Positions 18,935-29,101 are shown, numbered from the stretch's first letter. The stretch: 64,000 nucleotides of DNA from Arenibacter sp. 6A1 (GCF_012272855.1 NZ_JAAXCQ010000012.1:97102-161101); one strand, 5' to 3'. Numbers and translations: made by a program. The notes: a model not told the origin generated them from the sequence alone.

Positions 18935-19795
18935 TTAAGCCCTTACAGGCTTGTTTTCTATTAGATCTATATAAAGATTAATTTTCTTTTTAAGATCTCT
19001 ACGGTGTACTATAAAATCTAAAAAACCGTGTTCTTGCAAAAACTCTGCTGTTTGAAAATCTTCTGGCAATTCTTTTCCAGTAGCTTCTTTCACTACTCTT
19101 GGTCCGGCAAAACCGATAAGAGCACCTGGTTCGGAAATATTAATATCTCCCAACATGGCATAAGAAGCAGTGGTTCCTCCAGTGGTAGGATCGGTACATA
19201 GCGAAATGTACGGCAAGCCAGCCTCTGCAAGTTGCGCCAATTTAGCCGATGTTTTGGCCAATTGCATCAAGGATAGGGCAGCTTCCATCATACGGGCACC
19301 CCCAGATTTTGAGATCATAACAAATGGAAGTTTGTTTTTGATCGCATAGTCTATTCCTCTAGCGATTTTTTCACCAACGACACTACCCATAGACCCGCCA
19401 ATAAAGCTAAAGTCCATACAAGAGATGACGATTTCCTTGCCTAGTGATTTTCCAACACCGGTTCTTACAGCATCCTTTAATCCTGTTTTCTTCTCGGCCG
19501 CCTTTAATCGGTCAACATATTTTTTAGTATCCTCGAACTTTAAAGGGTCCTTGGATGTAAGCTTTGCATCTAGCTCTTTAAACTCATTATTGTCGAAAAG
19601 AATTTCAAAATATTCTTTACTGCCGATGCGAACATGGTAATCGTCCTCGGGGCTTACATAAAAGTTTTTGGCCAATTCATCGGCTTCTACAATTTTTCCC
19701 GTAGGGGATTTATACCAAAGGCCTTTAGGAGTGTCCTTTTTTTGATCTGTGGCAGTTTGTATACCTTTTTCCTTTCTTTTGAACCAAGATGACAT
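18935..19795 (-). CDS. accD: Acetyl-CoA carboxylase carboxyltransferase subunit beta
   Basis: A 286-aa subunit that, with AccA, transfers carboxyl from biotin to acetyl-CoA in fatty-acid synthesis. The core shows [35 protein letters not shown] and [16 protein letters not shown], with GFAGPRV near the end. At the N-terminus the zinc-ribbon frame is preserved in outline ([12 protein letters not shown]... [10 protein letters not shown]), but all four Cys ligands found in E. coli AccD are replaced. The only two Cys in the protein are elsewhere. It follows fbaA by 24 bases and is probably cotranscribed with it. Confidence 0.95.
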   Translation of the reverse strand: MSSWFKRKEKGIQTATDQKKDTPKGLWYKSPTGKIVEADELAKNFYVSPEDDYHVRIGSKEYFEILFDNNEFKELDAKLTSKDPLKFEDTKKYVDRLKAAEKKTGLKDAVRTGVGKSLGKEIVISCMDFSFIGGSMGSVVGEKIARGIDYAIKNKLPFVMISKSGGARMMEAALSLMQLAKTSAKLAQLAEAGLPYISLCTDPTTGGTTASYAMLGDINISEPGALIGFAGPRVVKEATGKELPEDFQTAEFLQEHGFLDFIVHRRDLKKKINLYIDLIENKPVRA

Positions 19796-19819
19796 AAATG
19801 TTGTATTAAGGTTTGCGGA

Positions 19820-20887
19820 TTATAACGTATTTACGTTGTTAAGGTCTTCGAAGGCTTTCTTTAAACGCTCGATAAAAGTTTTTTCACCTTCTCTTAACCA
19901 AACACGTGGGTCGTAATACTTTTTGTTAGGCTCATCGGCACCATTTGGGTTGCCAATTTGTCCTTGTAAATAGTCTTTTTTATCTTGGATATAATCTCTG
20001 ATCCCAGATAAGAAAGCATATTGTAGATCTGTATCGATATTCATTTTAATAACACCATAACCGATAGCTTCACGAATCTCTTCAATAGTTGATCCAGAAC
20101 CTCCGTGGAATACAAAATCGATATGGTTTTCTTCAACCCCGTATTTTTTAGAAATAAACTCTTGAGAGTTCAATAAAATTTTCGGAGTCAATTTAACATT
20201 TCCAGGCTTGTAAACACCGTGTACATTACCAAAAGCAGCGGCAATTGTAAATTTAGGGCTTATTTTAGAAAGTTCCTCATACGCATAAGCAACTTCTTCT
20301 GGTTGGGTGTACAGTTTAGAATCGTCTACGTCGGTATTGTCTACACCGTCTTCTTCACCACCTGTGATTCCCAATTCAATTTCTAGTGTCATGCCCATCT
20401 TGCTCATTCTAGCAAGATATTCTTTACAGATGGCAATATTCTCCTCTAACGGCTCTTCCGATAAATCGATCATATGAGAGCTGAACAAAGGTTTTCCTGT
20501 TTCTGCAAAATGCTTTTCACTAGCTTCTAATAAACCATCGATCCAAGGCAATAATTTTTTTGCACAGTGGTCAGTATGTAAAATTACGCTAGCTCCATAA
20601 GCTTCTGCTAATTGGTGTACATGCTTGGCCCCAGCGATAGCTCCTTGGATGGCCGCTTGTTGTCCGTCGTTAGATAATCCTTTTCCAGCGTTAAATTGTG
20701 CTCCACCATTGGAGAACTGAATGATAACTGGTGCGTTTAAACTTGCAGCAGTTTCCAAAACTCCATTAATGGTATCAGAACCAATAACGTTTACAGCAGG
20801 AAGGGCAAATCCTTTTTCTTTTGCATATTTAAAAATTGCCTGTACTTCATCTCCGGTCGCAACCCCTGGTTTAATCTCGTGTGCCAT
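19820..20887 (-). CDS. fbaA: Class II fructose-bisphosphate aldolase
   Basis: A 355-aa zinc-dependent aldolase cleaving fructose-1,6-bisphosphate in glycolysis and forming it in gluconeogenesis. Motifs are FALPAVNVIGSDTING, the zinc-binding HTDHCAKK, LEIELGITGGEEDGVD, the His in FGNVHGVYK, and HGGSGSTIEEI with NIDTDLQ in the C-terminal phosphate-binding part. The length matches the E. coli type. First gene of a probable fbaA-accD unit. Confidence 0.96.
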   Translation of the reverse strand: MAHEIKPGVATGDEVQAIFKYAKEKGFALPAVNVIGSDTINGVLETAASLNAPVIIQFSNGGAQFNAGKGLSNDGQQAAIQGAIAGAKHVHQLAEAYGASVILHTDHCAKKLLPWIDGLLEASEKHFAETGKPLFSSHMIDLSEEPLEENIAICKEYLARMSKMGMTLEIELGITGGEEDGVDNTDVDDSKLYTQPEEVAYAYEELSKISPKFTIAAAFGNVHGVYKPGNVKLTPKILLNSQEFISKKYGVEENHIDFVFHGGSGSTIEEIREAIGYGVIKMNIDTDLQYAFLSGIRDYIQDKKDYLQGQIGNPNGADEPNKKYYDPRVWLREGEKTFIERLKKAFEDLNNVNTL

Positions 20888-20944
20888 AATCTTACTTTAG
20901 TGTAGTTAATTAAAAGATTGACAAAAGTAATAAAATAATTAGCT

Positions 20945-23515
20945 CTAAAAAGGATAATTTATCCCTATGTTGAAGACGGCGTTCGCTAAATTGTAATCTC
21001 TGAACCATCTTTTGCCCGCTTCTTCGGCAGGATTATAGGTCTTTAGCCCCATATCTAGCCTAAAAACAAAGTATGTAAAATCATACCTTAAACCTATGCC
21101 GGTCCCTAAAGCTATTTCGGCCAATGAGCTAAAATCGTTAAAAGTAGCAGCGCTGTCCTTAACGTTGTCCATGGCATTCCAAATGTTGCCGGCGTCGGCA
21201 AATAGCGCTCCTTTGATATTGCCAACAATAGGAAACCTATATTCTAGGTTAAGGGCTATTTTTAAGTTGGCCTCATTAAAGTCATTTAAATCCTTAGTAG
21301 CGCCAGGGCCAAGGGAATAGGGCAGCCAAGCGCGATTGTCGTTCGATCCTCCGGCAAAATAACTCCTTACAAAAGGAATGTTGTCCGAATTGCCGTAAGG
21401 GATGGCGATGCCAAAAAAGCTTCTAAAGGCAAATACATCCGAACCAGATATGGTGAAGTGCTTTATAAAGTCTAATTCTGTTTTTAAGTATTGGGAATAT
21501 GGAACCTTAAATACCAAAGCCTTGTCTTCTTCGTTTTTGTTAAAGTCGATTAATTTTGACAATCCCGTTAGGAGACTTCCAGCGCTTTCTAATTTGAATC
21601 TAAACTGATAGAAATTGTTATCAGTGATACCTTTTTTACTGGTTTTGTTATAGGTGTAGTTGCTGGCAAAGATTAAATTATTTTCAGAAAGCCTTTTCCT
21701 TCTTTCCTCAATGCTACTTATTTCGGTGTAATCCTGGGAAGAAGAAGCAACTTCTCTGTTTAAAATAGCGTTGGTAAAACCTGTGGTGCCTTCCGGGATA
21801 ATAAGGGTTGGATCAGTGTCCCCTTCGGGAGTTTCGAAATATTCGGCAAGGGCTGCATTGTCCTGGTAATTGTCCGCTATATTGTCTAATTTATTATAGG
21901 TATTTTGGTATACCATAAAAAACCTGTTGGGGTTTACATTGCGTACAAATTGAACATTTAATAATTCTATATTGTTTTTCTTGAAATCTGTTGGCGACCA
22001 ATTGTATCCGAAGACGGCATTAAAAGTTTGCTTGTCCAAACCTATATTTTGTTGAAACATTGTACCCATAGACACTTTTGTCTGTGGTAACATATAGTTG
22101 GGGATAATCTTATTGGTGTTTACCAACGGAAACCAAATCCTTGGGATGTTTAAGTTAACATCGCCCCCAAATTCTAAAATGTTGAAAAAACGATTGTCCG
22201 TTATTTTTGGGTCTTTAGATGCTCCTAGGTTTATTCTTCCAGAAATACTGAGGTGTTCGGCTCCTTTAAATAAGTTTCTAGCCTGTAAGGAGGGACTAAA
22301 GCCTAGCCCTAAAAATTGAATGTTAGAGTGCGTAATATCTAGGTCTGTTCCCAACGAGTATTTGGGCCTTGGGGCAAGGTATATATTAGTGGTTAAATAG
22401 GGCTGAATGCTATCTTCCTTAAATTCTATATTGGGATATTTAAAGGCATTTAAATTGGTGATCTGTCTATAGGTTCTAATTCTGTCAATTTCCCTGTAAA
22501 TACTATCCTTTTTTAAAAAGACGGCATCGGTGATGGCTTTTGGTTTGTATCGTAACTTGTCCTTATAATATATGGTAAAGTCGTTATAGGTGATAGATTG
22601 TAAGCTGTCCGTATCGGAATTAAAAAGATAATCGGTGTAGATATTAATATCTTTAAATCTATATACCCGATACTCTGTAGTGGTAATATTATTGTCGGTT
22701 CTTTTGCGTAGGTTTTCAATATTTAAGAGAATATCCAATTTCTGGTTGCCACTAACTTTTGTCGTGTCGCCAATTAAATCATAAGAAATAGAGCTTTCTT
22801 GAAAATTATGTACCCCGGTATTCCTAAATAAACTTGTCAGTCTTTCCCTTTCGCTATTAAAATTGTCCAAATCTATTTTTTGTCCTTTTTTAATAAAGGA
22901 TTTCCTTTTCTCCGAATGGTAGATGGAATCCAATGCTTTGGAAGCGATTTTGTCAGATATGGAATCGATAAGGAACGGGGCGCCCAAGTCTAACTTATAA
23001 GTGATGCGGCCTCTCTGTTTGTTACTGTCTATAACAAAAGTGGTGTTGTTGTTAAAATACCCCTTGCTTTTATAATAGGCATTTAACCTTCGTAAGGATT
23101 TGTTGGTCTTCGCAGTGTCTATGACCACTGGGGCCTCGCCAATATTTTTTAACCAAACGCTGGCGCCTTTCACAAGAAAGGACTCTCCTAAGCGGTTTAC
23201 CTGTTTTTCGGATAAAAAATTAATGAGGCGTTGTTCCCTTTTTTCTTTTTTGTGCAACCATGCCTGAAAAGAAGAATCTGGGTCTTTTTTGGCGAGGTTG
23301 TACAAGTTTAGGCGCAGGGGGTATCCTAGCACCCTGCTATTTGGTTTTTGAACAATTAAACTGTGGATATCCTCGTTGGTGATTTTTTTATCGTCGGCGT
23401 ACAGGGTGTTTTTGGAAAGTAACAGTTCGTCCTTACCAACCCTTTTTAAAGCATTACAAGAGGTGATTGCAATTGCTAGGAATATTAAGCTTATTTTTGG
23501 GAAGTTTTTAATCAT
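20945..23515 (-). CDS. BamA/TamA-family outer membrane protein (surface antigen D15)
   Basis: A lipoprotein-like signal (AIAITSC) is followed by POTRA-like segments (for example LNAYYKSKGYFNNNT) and a C-terminal beta-barrel with alternating aromatic strands ending in a terminal Phe. The conserved RSYFAGGSNDNRAW block is the inward-folding loop of the Omp85 family. 856 aa from the ATG at 23515. The frame continues to 23575, but that would overlap the divergent methyltransferase start; a candidate -7 element (TATTTTTG, 23547-23540) lies just before the other in-frame ATG at 23533. Probable role in outer membrane protein or lipid assembly. Confidence 0.85.
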   Translation of the reverse strand: MIKNFPKISLIFLAIAITSCNALKRVGKDELLLSKNTLYADDKKITNEDIHSLIVQKPNSRVLGYPLRLNLYNLAKKDPDSSFQAWLHKKEKREQRLINFLSEKQVNRLGESFLVKGASVWLKNIGEAPVVIDTAKTNKSLRRLNAYYKSKGYFNNNTTFVIDSNKQRGRITYKLDLGAPFLIDSISDKIASKALDSIYHSEKRKSFIKKGQKIDLDNFNSERERLTSLFRNTGVHNFQESSISYDLIGDTTKVSGNQKLDILLNIENLRKRTDNNITTTEYRVYRFKDINIYTDYLFNSDTDSLQSITYNDFTIYYKDKLRYKPKAITDAVFLKKDSIYREIDRIRTYRQITNLNAFKYPNIEFKEDSIQPYLTTNIYLAPRPKYSLGTDLDITHSNIQFLGLGFSPSLQARNLFKGAEHLSISGRINLGASKDPKITDNRFFNILEFGGDVNLNIPRIWFPLVNTNKIIPNYMLPQTKVSMGTMFQQNIGLDKQTFNAVFGYNWSPTDFKKNNIELLNVQFVRNVNPNRFFMVYQNTYNKLDNIADNYQDNAALAEYFETPEGDTDPTLIIPEGTTGFTNAILNREVASSSQDYTEISSIEERRKRLSENNLIFASNYTYNKTSKKGITDNNFYQFRFKLESAGSLLTGLSKLIDFNKNEEDKALVFKVPYSQYLKTELDFIKHFTISGSDVFAFRSFFGIAIPYGNSDNIPFVRSYFAGGSNDNRAWLPYSLGPGATKDLNDFNEANLKIALNLEYRFPIVGNIKGALFADAGNIWNAMDNVKDSAATFNDFSSLAEIALGTGIGLRYDFTYFVFRLDMGLKTYNPAEEAGKRWFRDYNLANAVFNIGINYPF

Positions 23516-23539
23516 AGACAATCGGGTCCTCATAGGAGT

Positions 23540-23547
23540 CAAAAATA
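23540..23547 (-). promoter_or_regulatory. Candidate -7 element for the BamA-like gene
   Basis: TATTTTTG matches the Bacteroidota -7 consensus TAnnTTTG. It lies 25 bases before the chosen ATG. A TTTG about 25 bases further upstream is spaced a little too far to be a good -33 box. Confidence 0.35.
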
Positions 23548-23557
23548 CGTTATTTGA

Positions 23558-24280
23558 ATGGTTGGTAAAAGCCAAATAAAATTTATAAAAAGCTTACAGC
23601 AAAAAAAATACCGCGCACTACATAAGTTGTTTGTGGTAGAAGGGGTAAAAACCGTAAAAGAACTATTAGCATCCAGCTTAAAAAACTACCAGGTTTATGT
23701 GAGCGACCCTTCTGTATTGCCACCAAATACGGGTGGAGTGACATTGGTTGCCGAGGGCGATCTGAAAAAAATGAGCAGTTTAACCACTCCTAATAAGGTG
23801 TTGGGGGTTTTTCATATGCCCGAAGAGAAAGAAATAGATTTTTCCAGTTGGGTAGTAGCATTGGACGACGTTAGAGACCCAGGAAATTTAGGAACCATCA
23901 TCCGTCTTTGCGATTGGTTTGGGATTCCAACACTGCTTTGTTCTTCGGCAACGGTAGATTGCTATAATCCAAAAACGCTACAGGCCACCATGGGGTCTAT
24001 TACCCGTGTGAATATCGTGTATGCTAATTTGCAAAGCATCCTTCAAGAGGTAAAGGTGCCTGTGTACGGAGCTTTTATGGAAGGAAAGGTAGTCTATGGC
24101 GAAAAAATGCCAGAGGCAGGGATTTTGATTATGGGGAACGAGGCCAATGGGGTGTCTGAAAGTATTGAAGCCATGGTTACCAAAAAAATTAGTATTCCCC
24201 AGTTTGGCGGTACTGCAACAGAAAGCCTTAATGTGGCTACAGCTACCGCAATTTTATTGAATGAAATTAGAAGGGGTTAA
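23558..24280 (+). CDS. TrmH/SpoU-family RNA 2'-O-methyltransferase
   Basis: A 240-aa protein. An N-terminal substrate-binding region (KFIKSLQQKKYRALHKLFVVEGVK) precedes the SPOUT catalytic domain. The three family motifs are seen: DDVRDPGNLGTIIR at about 105, ILIMGNEANGVS at about 188, and IPQFGGTATESLNVATATAI at the end. It is close to 23S rRNA methyltransferases of the RlmB group, but the target nucleotide cannot be told. Divergent from the BamA-like gene. Confidence 0.88.
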   Translation: MVGKSQIKFIKSLQQKKYRALHKLFVVEGVKTVKELLASSLKNYQVYVSDPSVLPPNTGGVTLVAEGDLKKMSSLTTPNKVLGVFHMPEEKEIDFSSWVVALDDVRDPGNLGTIIRLCDWFGIPTLLCSSATVDCYNPKTLQATMGSITRVNIVYANLQSILQEVKVPVYGAFMEGKVVYGEKMPEAGILIMGNEANGVSESIEAMVTKKISIPQFGGTATESLNVATATAILLNEIRRG

Positions 24281-24286
24281 GTAGCT

Positions 24287-24988
24287 CTATTCAAAAGTAA
24301 AATTCACAAAAAGCCCTCTGGTTTTCATGGTATCTATATTTCCGGTCCATCTGCTATTGGGGTCGTTGTCGCGAATTAATTCGTCGTTGATGGCGAAAAC
24401 GCCACGGATAGAGGGACTAAATTTAAAGTATTCCAAATAGAAATCGATGCCAAAGCCCATTTCGTAATAGTAGGTGTTCTTTTTCATGCGGAAGGTTCCG
24501 CTTGCATTGTCCTCTACGCTTTTTTCGTTACTGCCAAGGTTTAAAGAGGTCGATGCTCCCCCAATGATAAATGGTTTCCAGTTGCCCAATCTTTTGGTGC
24601 TTACTTTTAATAATAGGGGGAAATTGATATAAGTCGATTTTACCTCCCGAACAGCTTCTTCCTCTTCGCCTTCGAAATAACTACGGGACCCTAAATCGCG
24701 CTGGTTGTAATGCAGACCAGGTTCAAAACGTAGATCCATAAACTTGTTGAGTCGCAATTCTCCAATAAGCCCCACGTTGAAGCCCATAGATTTGCGAACC
24801 AAAATATCTTCTGTGTCCTCCTTGTAGTTGAACTTAAAATCGTATTGGTTAAAACCTAGGAAATAGCCCCAATTTAAAAGAGCCTCATCCTCATTTTGGA
24901 GGTTTAATACGGGCTTTTCATTAAACTGAGCCCTAAGGGCAGGGCCTAGGAACACAAAAACGGTAAAAAGGACAAGAATCTGTTTCAT
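24287..24988 (-). CDS. porT: PorT-like outer membrane protein of type IX secretion
   Basis: A 233-aa protein with a signal peptide (cleavage near LRAQ) and an eight-strand beta-barrel pattern of the porin/PorT family: alternating hydrophobic strands such as GFNVGLIGELRLNKFMDLRFEPGLHYN and a final TRGLFVNFTFE. PorT is required for type IX secretion, and in flavobacteria the gene commonly follows ubiE, as here, with a 3-base gap. Other T9SS genes are at 46912 (plug) and a cargo gene at 61858. Confidence 0.85.
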   Translation of the reverse strand: MKQILVLFTVFVFLGPALRAQFNEKPVLNLQNEDEALLNWGYFLGFNQYDFKFNYKEDTEDILVRKSMGFNVGLIGELRLNKFMDLRFEPGLHYNQRDLGSRSYFEGEEEEAVREVKSTYINFPLLLKVSTKRLGNWKPFIIGGASTSLNLGSNEKSVEDNASGTFRMKKNTYYYEMGFGIDFYLEYFKFSPSIRGVFAINDELIRDNDPNSRWTGNIDTMKTRGLFVNFTFE

Positions 24989-24991
24989 CTG

Positions 24992-25720
24992 TTATTTTGT
25001 AGCAACGTAAATAGTGGCAACACCCATGGTTTGAGGTTTGTTCTCTACCTTTATAAACCCTGTTTTTTGTAAAATATTGTTGAAGGCCTGTCCGTGTGGA
25101 AAAGCAGCGGCCGATTCTGAAAGATAGGAATAAGCACTACGATCTTTCGAAAATAAACGTCCAATGGTAGGTAAAATATATTTGGTGTATATTTTGTAGC
25201 CCTGTTTGTAAGGTGTTTTTGTTGGTACCGAAGTTTCTAATACCACAAAGGTGCCCGTGGGTTTAAGTACCCTATATATTTCTGATAACCCTACTTCAAG
25301 ATTTTCGAAATTACGTACGCCAAAAGCTACCGTAACGGCATCGAAAGTGTTGTCTTGGAACGGTAATTTTTCACTGTCTCCGACGACCATTTTAATGGTC
25401 TTGTCTAGATTTTTATCAGCTATTTTTTTCTTTCCTACGGCCAACATGCCAGGAGAAATATCTAAGCCAATGATTTCTTTAGCACCTGTTTTAACCATGT
25501 TTATGGCAAGGTCACCCGTACCTGTAGCAATATCTAAGATGTTTTTCGGATTCGTTTTGCCAATGATAGCAACAACCCGTTTTCTCCATTTTATGTCAAT
25601 ACCAAAAGAAATAACCCTATTAAGTCCGTCGTAATCCCCGGAAATATTATCGAACATTTGTGTTACTTGCTCCTTTTTGCCAAGTTTAGAATCGCTGTAT
25701 GGAGTGACTTTTTTGTTCAT
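24992..25720 (-). CDS. ubiE: Demethylmenaquinone methyltransferase
   Basis: A 242-aa SAM methyltransferase catalysing the last step of menaquinone synthesis (MenG; UbiE in ubiquinone makers). Motifs: [30 protein letters not shown], the SAM site [39 protein letters not shown], and a C-terminal [10 protein letters not shown]. Menaquinone is the quinone used by the Nqr complex encoded downstream in this window. Probably cotranscribed with porT. Confidence 0.95.
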   Translation of the reverse strand: MNKKVTPYSDSKLGKKEQVTQMFDNISGDYDGLNRVISFGIDIKWRKRVVAIIGKTNPKNILDIATGTGDLAINMVKTGAKEIIGLDISPGMLAVGKKKIADKNLDKTIKMVVGDSEKLPFQDNTFDAVTVAFGVRNFENLEVGLSEIYRVLKPTGTFVVLETSVPTKTPYKQGYKIYTKYILPTIGRLFSKDRSAYSYLSESAAAFPHGQAFNNILQKTGFIKVENKPQTMGVATIYVATK

Positions 25721-26112
25721 TTTTAAAATTTTTGGTAAAGATACTATTTACCGATAAAGTTACGGTGCAACTTTGGTTTAGATATTAAAGTAGAAGGAAA
25801 ATTTATGTCCAACGGTTTATATACAGAGCTACTTGGATGAACTAGTTCCAAAGGATTTGATTCCATAGGGTTCTTAAAATAGCTATTATTTCTTTCAAAT
25901 AGCCTTAAATAGGGAAGGAAAACCCTGTAAATCTTTGTCTTAAGGTAGGATGGGGGCGTTTCTCTCGGGGATAAACAGTGGCAACACAATAAAATTATGT
26001 AGTTTTGCCATGCTTTTCCTTCAAGTTTATTAATCGAGACAGTTAAATTAATTAATTTTATTTCCAGGTTAATAATGCAGGTTAATGTTATGAAAAACTT
26101 TTTACTCAATAG
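25721..26112. other. Intergenic region upstream of ubiE and trkA
   Basis: A 392-base divergent spacer, A/T-rich. An open frame crosses it on the minus strand, but its composition is not protein-like and it would overlap trkA. Only a candidate trk promoter element was noticed. Confidence 0.5.
26000..26007 (+). promoter_or_regulatory. Candidate -7 element for trkAH
   Basis: TAGTTTTG matches TAnnTTTG and lies 105 bases before the trkA start. No good -33 TTG is seen. Confidence 0.3.
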
Positions 26113-27462
26113 ATGAAAATTATTATTGCGGGGGCTGGTGAAGTAGGATTTCATTTGGCAAAATTGCTCTCTTACGAATCCCAGGACATTACTTTAATAG
26201 ACAGCAATAAAGACAGCTTGTCTTATGCCGATAGCCATTTGGATATACGGGTGCTCAGAGGAGATGCTACTTCTATTGCAGTGCTAAAAGATGCCCAAGT
26301 AGGAAAATCGGATTTAGTTATTGCGGTAACCTCTTCGGAGACTACTAACCTTACCTTGTGTATGTTGGCAAAGCAATTAGGTAGTAAAAGAACCATTGCT
26401 AGGATTTCGAACGCAGAATTTATTCATAATAAGGAAGATCTAAAATTTTCCGACCTAGGAATAGATGAATTAATTTCTCCAGAAGCCTTAGCGGCTACGG
26501 AGATACAACTATTATTAAATCAATCCGGATTTAATAATACCTACGAATTTGAAGATGGTGCCCTAATTATGGTTGGGGTGTGCATGCCAAAAACAGCACC
26601 CTTTGTAGGGAAAATGGTGAAAGATGCTGCCAAGATTTTTCCTGAACTGCACTTTATGCCCATAGCACTACAACGAAGCGGTACTCAATATACCACCGTG
26701 CCTCGAGGCGATACGGTTTTTAAGGAAAAGGACCAGGTATATTTTATTATCTCTAAGGAAGGTGTCGAAGAAATTCATAAGCTTACCGGTACAGAGCGTA
26801 AAGAAATAAAAAATGTAATGATACTAGGTGGGAGTCAGGTTGGGTTTAAAACCGCTCGTGATCTTTGTGTCAATAAGTTCAATGTGAAGCTAATCGAAAA
26901 GGACAAGGAAAAAGCTTTTGATCTTGCCGATATGCTTCCCAATGCCTTAATTATTAATGGCGATGGAAGAAATGTAGAATTGCTCGAAGAAGAGAATTTA
27001 GAGGCTATGGATGCCTTTGTTGCCGTGACGGGTAATTCGGAAACCAATATCATGTCCTGTTTGGTCGCTAAATCCAAGAATGTTAAAAAAACGATAGCCC
27101 TAGTCGAAAACATGGATTATTTTCAGCTTTCGCATTCTATCGGAATAGATACCCTGCTCAATAAAAAACTGCTGGCGGCCAATAATATATTTAGGCATAT
27201 TCGCAAGGGAGAAGTAGTGGCAGTGACCAGGTTGAATAATTTAAATGCCGAAATATTAGAATTTGTGGTAAAACCAACCTCTAGGGTCAACGGAAAATTG
27301 ATACGGGAATTAGAGTTTCCTAGAGAGGCTACCATCGGCGGCGTTATACGTGATAATAAAGGGATTATTGCATTAGGGGGCTTTGAGATTCTGCAGGGAG
27401 ACCGGGTAGTAGTCTGTTGTTTGCCTAGCGCGATTCAAAAAATAGAAAAGTTATTCCTCTAG
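26113..27462 (+). CDS. trkA: Trk potassium uptake regulator TrkA
   Basis: A 449-aa peripheral membrane protein with two repeats, each an NAD-binding RCK-N domain followed by an RCK-C domain. The first begins MKIIIAGAGEVGFHLAKLL (residues 1-19), the second near residue 236 (VMILGGSQVGFKTARDL). It gates the TrkH channel in response to nucleotides. It is 4 bases upstream of trkH, so the two form an operon. Confidence 0.95.
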   Translation: MKIIIAGAGEVGFHLAKLLSYESQDITLIDSNKDSLSYADSHLDIRVLRGDATSIAVLKDAQVGKSDLVIAVTSSETTNLTLCMLAKQLGSKRTIARISNAEFIHNKEDLKFSDLGIDELISPEALAATEIQLLLNQSGFNNTYEFEDGALIMVGVCMPKTAPFVGKMVKDAAKIFPELHFMPIALQRSGTQYTTVPRGDTVFKEKDQVYFIISKEGVEEIHKLTGTERKEIKNVMILGGSQVGFKTARDLCVNKFNVKLIEKDKEKAFDLADMLPNALIINGDGRNVELLEEENLEAMDAFVAVTGNSETNIMSCLVAKSKNVKKTIALVENMDYFQLSHSIGIDTLLNKKLLAANNIFRHIRKGEVVAVTRLNNLNAEILEFVVKPTSRVNGKLIRELEFPREATIGGVIRDNKGIIALGGFEILQGDRVVVCCLPSAIQKIEKLFL

Positions 27463-27466
27463 GTTC

Positions 27467-28957
27467 ATGCGTTTAAATTTAAAAATCATATTTCACCTCA
27501 TGGGATTGCTGTTGCTTTGCAATGGCTTTTTTATGATTATGGCGGCCATTGTAAGCGGTATTTATGACGATGGCGTTACTTTGGATATATCCTTGGCAGG
27601 TATTATTACCATGCTAATTGGTACCGTTTCCATGTTTTATACCCGTACTCATAAGAAGGAAGTAAAACGTAGGGAAGGGTATATTATCGTTACTTTTGGG
27701 TGGCTTGTTATGTCTGCCTCCGGTATGTTGCCTTATCTTTTTTCTGGAGCTATACCAGGGGTTACCAATGCTTTTTTTGAAACTATGTCAGGGTATACCA
27801 CTACGGGTGCTAGCATTGTCGATGATATTGAAGCGCTTCCCCAAGGAATTCTTTTTTGGAGAAGTCTCACCCATTGGATAGGGGGGATGGGGATTATAGT
27901 CCTTGCAATAGCTATTTTGCCTCTTTTAGGAATCGGTGGTATGCAGCTATTCGCAGCCGAAGCCCCTGGTCCAAGTGCCGATAAACTTCATCCTAGGATT
28001 ACCGACACCGCAAAGAGACTGTGGCTGATTTATTTTGGCTATACCGTGGCAGAGACCCTGCTGTTAAAATTAGCAGGAATGTCCTTTTTTGACGCTATTA
28101 ATCATTCCTTGGCAACCTTGTCTACAGGCGGATTTTCTACCAAGAATTTAAGTATGGCGTATTGGAACGACCAGCCTTTGATTCAGTATATAGTTATTTT
28201 ATTTATGTTTTTGGCAGGGAGTAATTTTGTATTGAGTTATTATGCCTTTAAAGGGAAAATTCAAAAGGTTCTTTTTGATGAAGAGTTTAAAATGTATTCC
28301 ATTTTTATAATCAGCTTTTCCTTAATCGCGGCCTTGGTAGTTTATCTAAAGGCCAATGTGCCCTTGTCTGATTTTCATCCAATGGTCTTTGGAGAGGCAG
28401 AAAGTGCTTTCAGGCATTCTTTGTTTCAGGTAGTTTCTGTAATTACCACCACAGGTTTTGTGACGGCCGATTTTACCTCATGGGCTCCTTTTCTTACCGT
28501 GCTTTTTTTCGGGCTAATGTTTCTAGGTGGTTCCGCCGGATCTACCTCAGGTGGAATCAAGGTAATGAGGCATTTGTTGATTATTAGGAATGGCCTGTTA
28601 GAGTTTAAACGTACCCTTCACAACAATGCCATTATTCCGGTAAGGTATAATAATAAGACCGTTGATGAGAATATCGTATATAACATCATCGCGTTTTTTG
28701 TGCTGTATATGTTACTGTTTATAATTGGTTCACTCGGCCTGGGGGCACTAGGACTCGATTTTACCAGTGCCATCGGAGGCGCAGCTTCTTCTTTAGGGAA
28801 TGTAGGGCCTGCCTTGGGGAGCTTAAACCCGGTAAGCAATTATAACAGTCTTCCGGAATTGGGTAAATGGTGGTGTGGTTTTTTAATGCTGTTGGGAAGA
28901 TTAGAGCTGTTTACCGTCCTCATATTATTTACACCATATTTCTGGAAAACTAACTAG
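27467..28957 (+). CDS. trkH: Trk potassium transporter membrane subunit TrkH
   Basis: A 496-aa integral membrane protein with about ten membrane spans. The selectivity-filter repeats are recognisable: SGYTTTGASI near residue 108, LATLSTGGFSTKN near 218, VITTTGFVTAD near 325, and a final GGAASSLGNVGPALG. It takes up potassium together with TrkA. The start is the ATG 4 bases after the trkA stop. Confidence 0.95.
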   Translation: MRLNLKIIFHLMGLLLLCNGFFMIMAAIVSGIYDDGVTLDISLAGIITMLIGTVSMFYTRTHKKEVKRREGYIIVTFGWLVMSASGMLPYLFSGAIPGVTNAFFETMSGYTTTGASIVDDIEALPQGILFWRSLTHWIGGMGIIVLAIAILPLLGIGGMQLFAAEAPGPSADKLHPRITDTAKRLWLIYFGYTVAETLLLKLAGMSFFDAINHSLATLSTGGFSTKNLSMAYWNDQPLIQYIVILFMFLAGSNFVLSYYAFKGKIQKVLFDEEFKMYSIFIISFSLIAALVVYLKANVPLSDFHPMVFGEAESAFRHSLFQVVSVITTTGFVTADFTSWAPFLTVLFFGLMFLGGSAGSTSGGIKVMRHLLIIRNGLLEFKRTLHNNAIIPVRYNNKTVDENIVYNIIAFFVLYMLLFIIGSLGLGALGLDFTSAIGGAASSLGNVGPALGSLNPVSNYNSLPELGKWWCGFLMLLGRLELFTVLILFTPYFWKTN

Positions 28958-28999
28958 TGACTGTGCTTCTATAAGCTACAGCTAGATTTTGTATCGTGG

Positions 29000-29101
29000 T
29001 TTCACTGGACTATTTTGACGTATATAGTTTGGTGGAGAAGGATTTCTCCTGTGTTAAATCAAAAATTTTTTAAGAATACTTATAAGGACAGCCCAGTGAA
29101 A
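29000..29101. repeat. Long-range inverted repeat after trkH
   Basis: TTTCACTGG (29000-29008) and CCAGTGAAA (29093-29101) are perfect inverted arms. An inner GGAGAA-GGAT-TTCTCC hairpin lies between. It may be a structured 3' region or the remnant of a small element. Confidence 0.4.

Noticed and set aside
23516..23575. Longer start for the BamA-like protein
   Set aside because: It would overlap the divergent methyltransferase start and precede the lipoprotein signal with polar residues.
25744..26154. Minus-strand open frame of 136 codons upstream of trkA
   Set aside because: It runs into the trkA coding region, has no recognisable domain or start context, and its composition looks like translated A/T-rich spacer.
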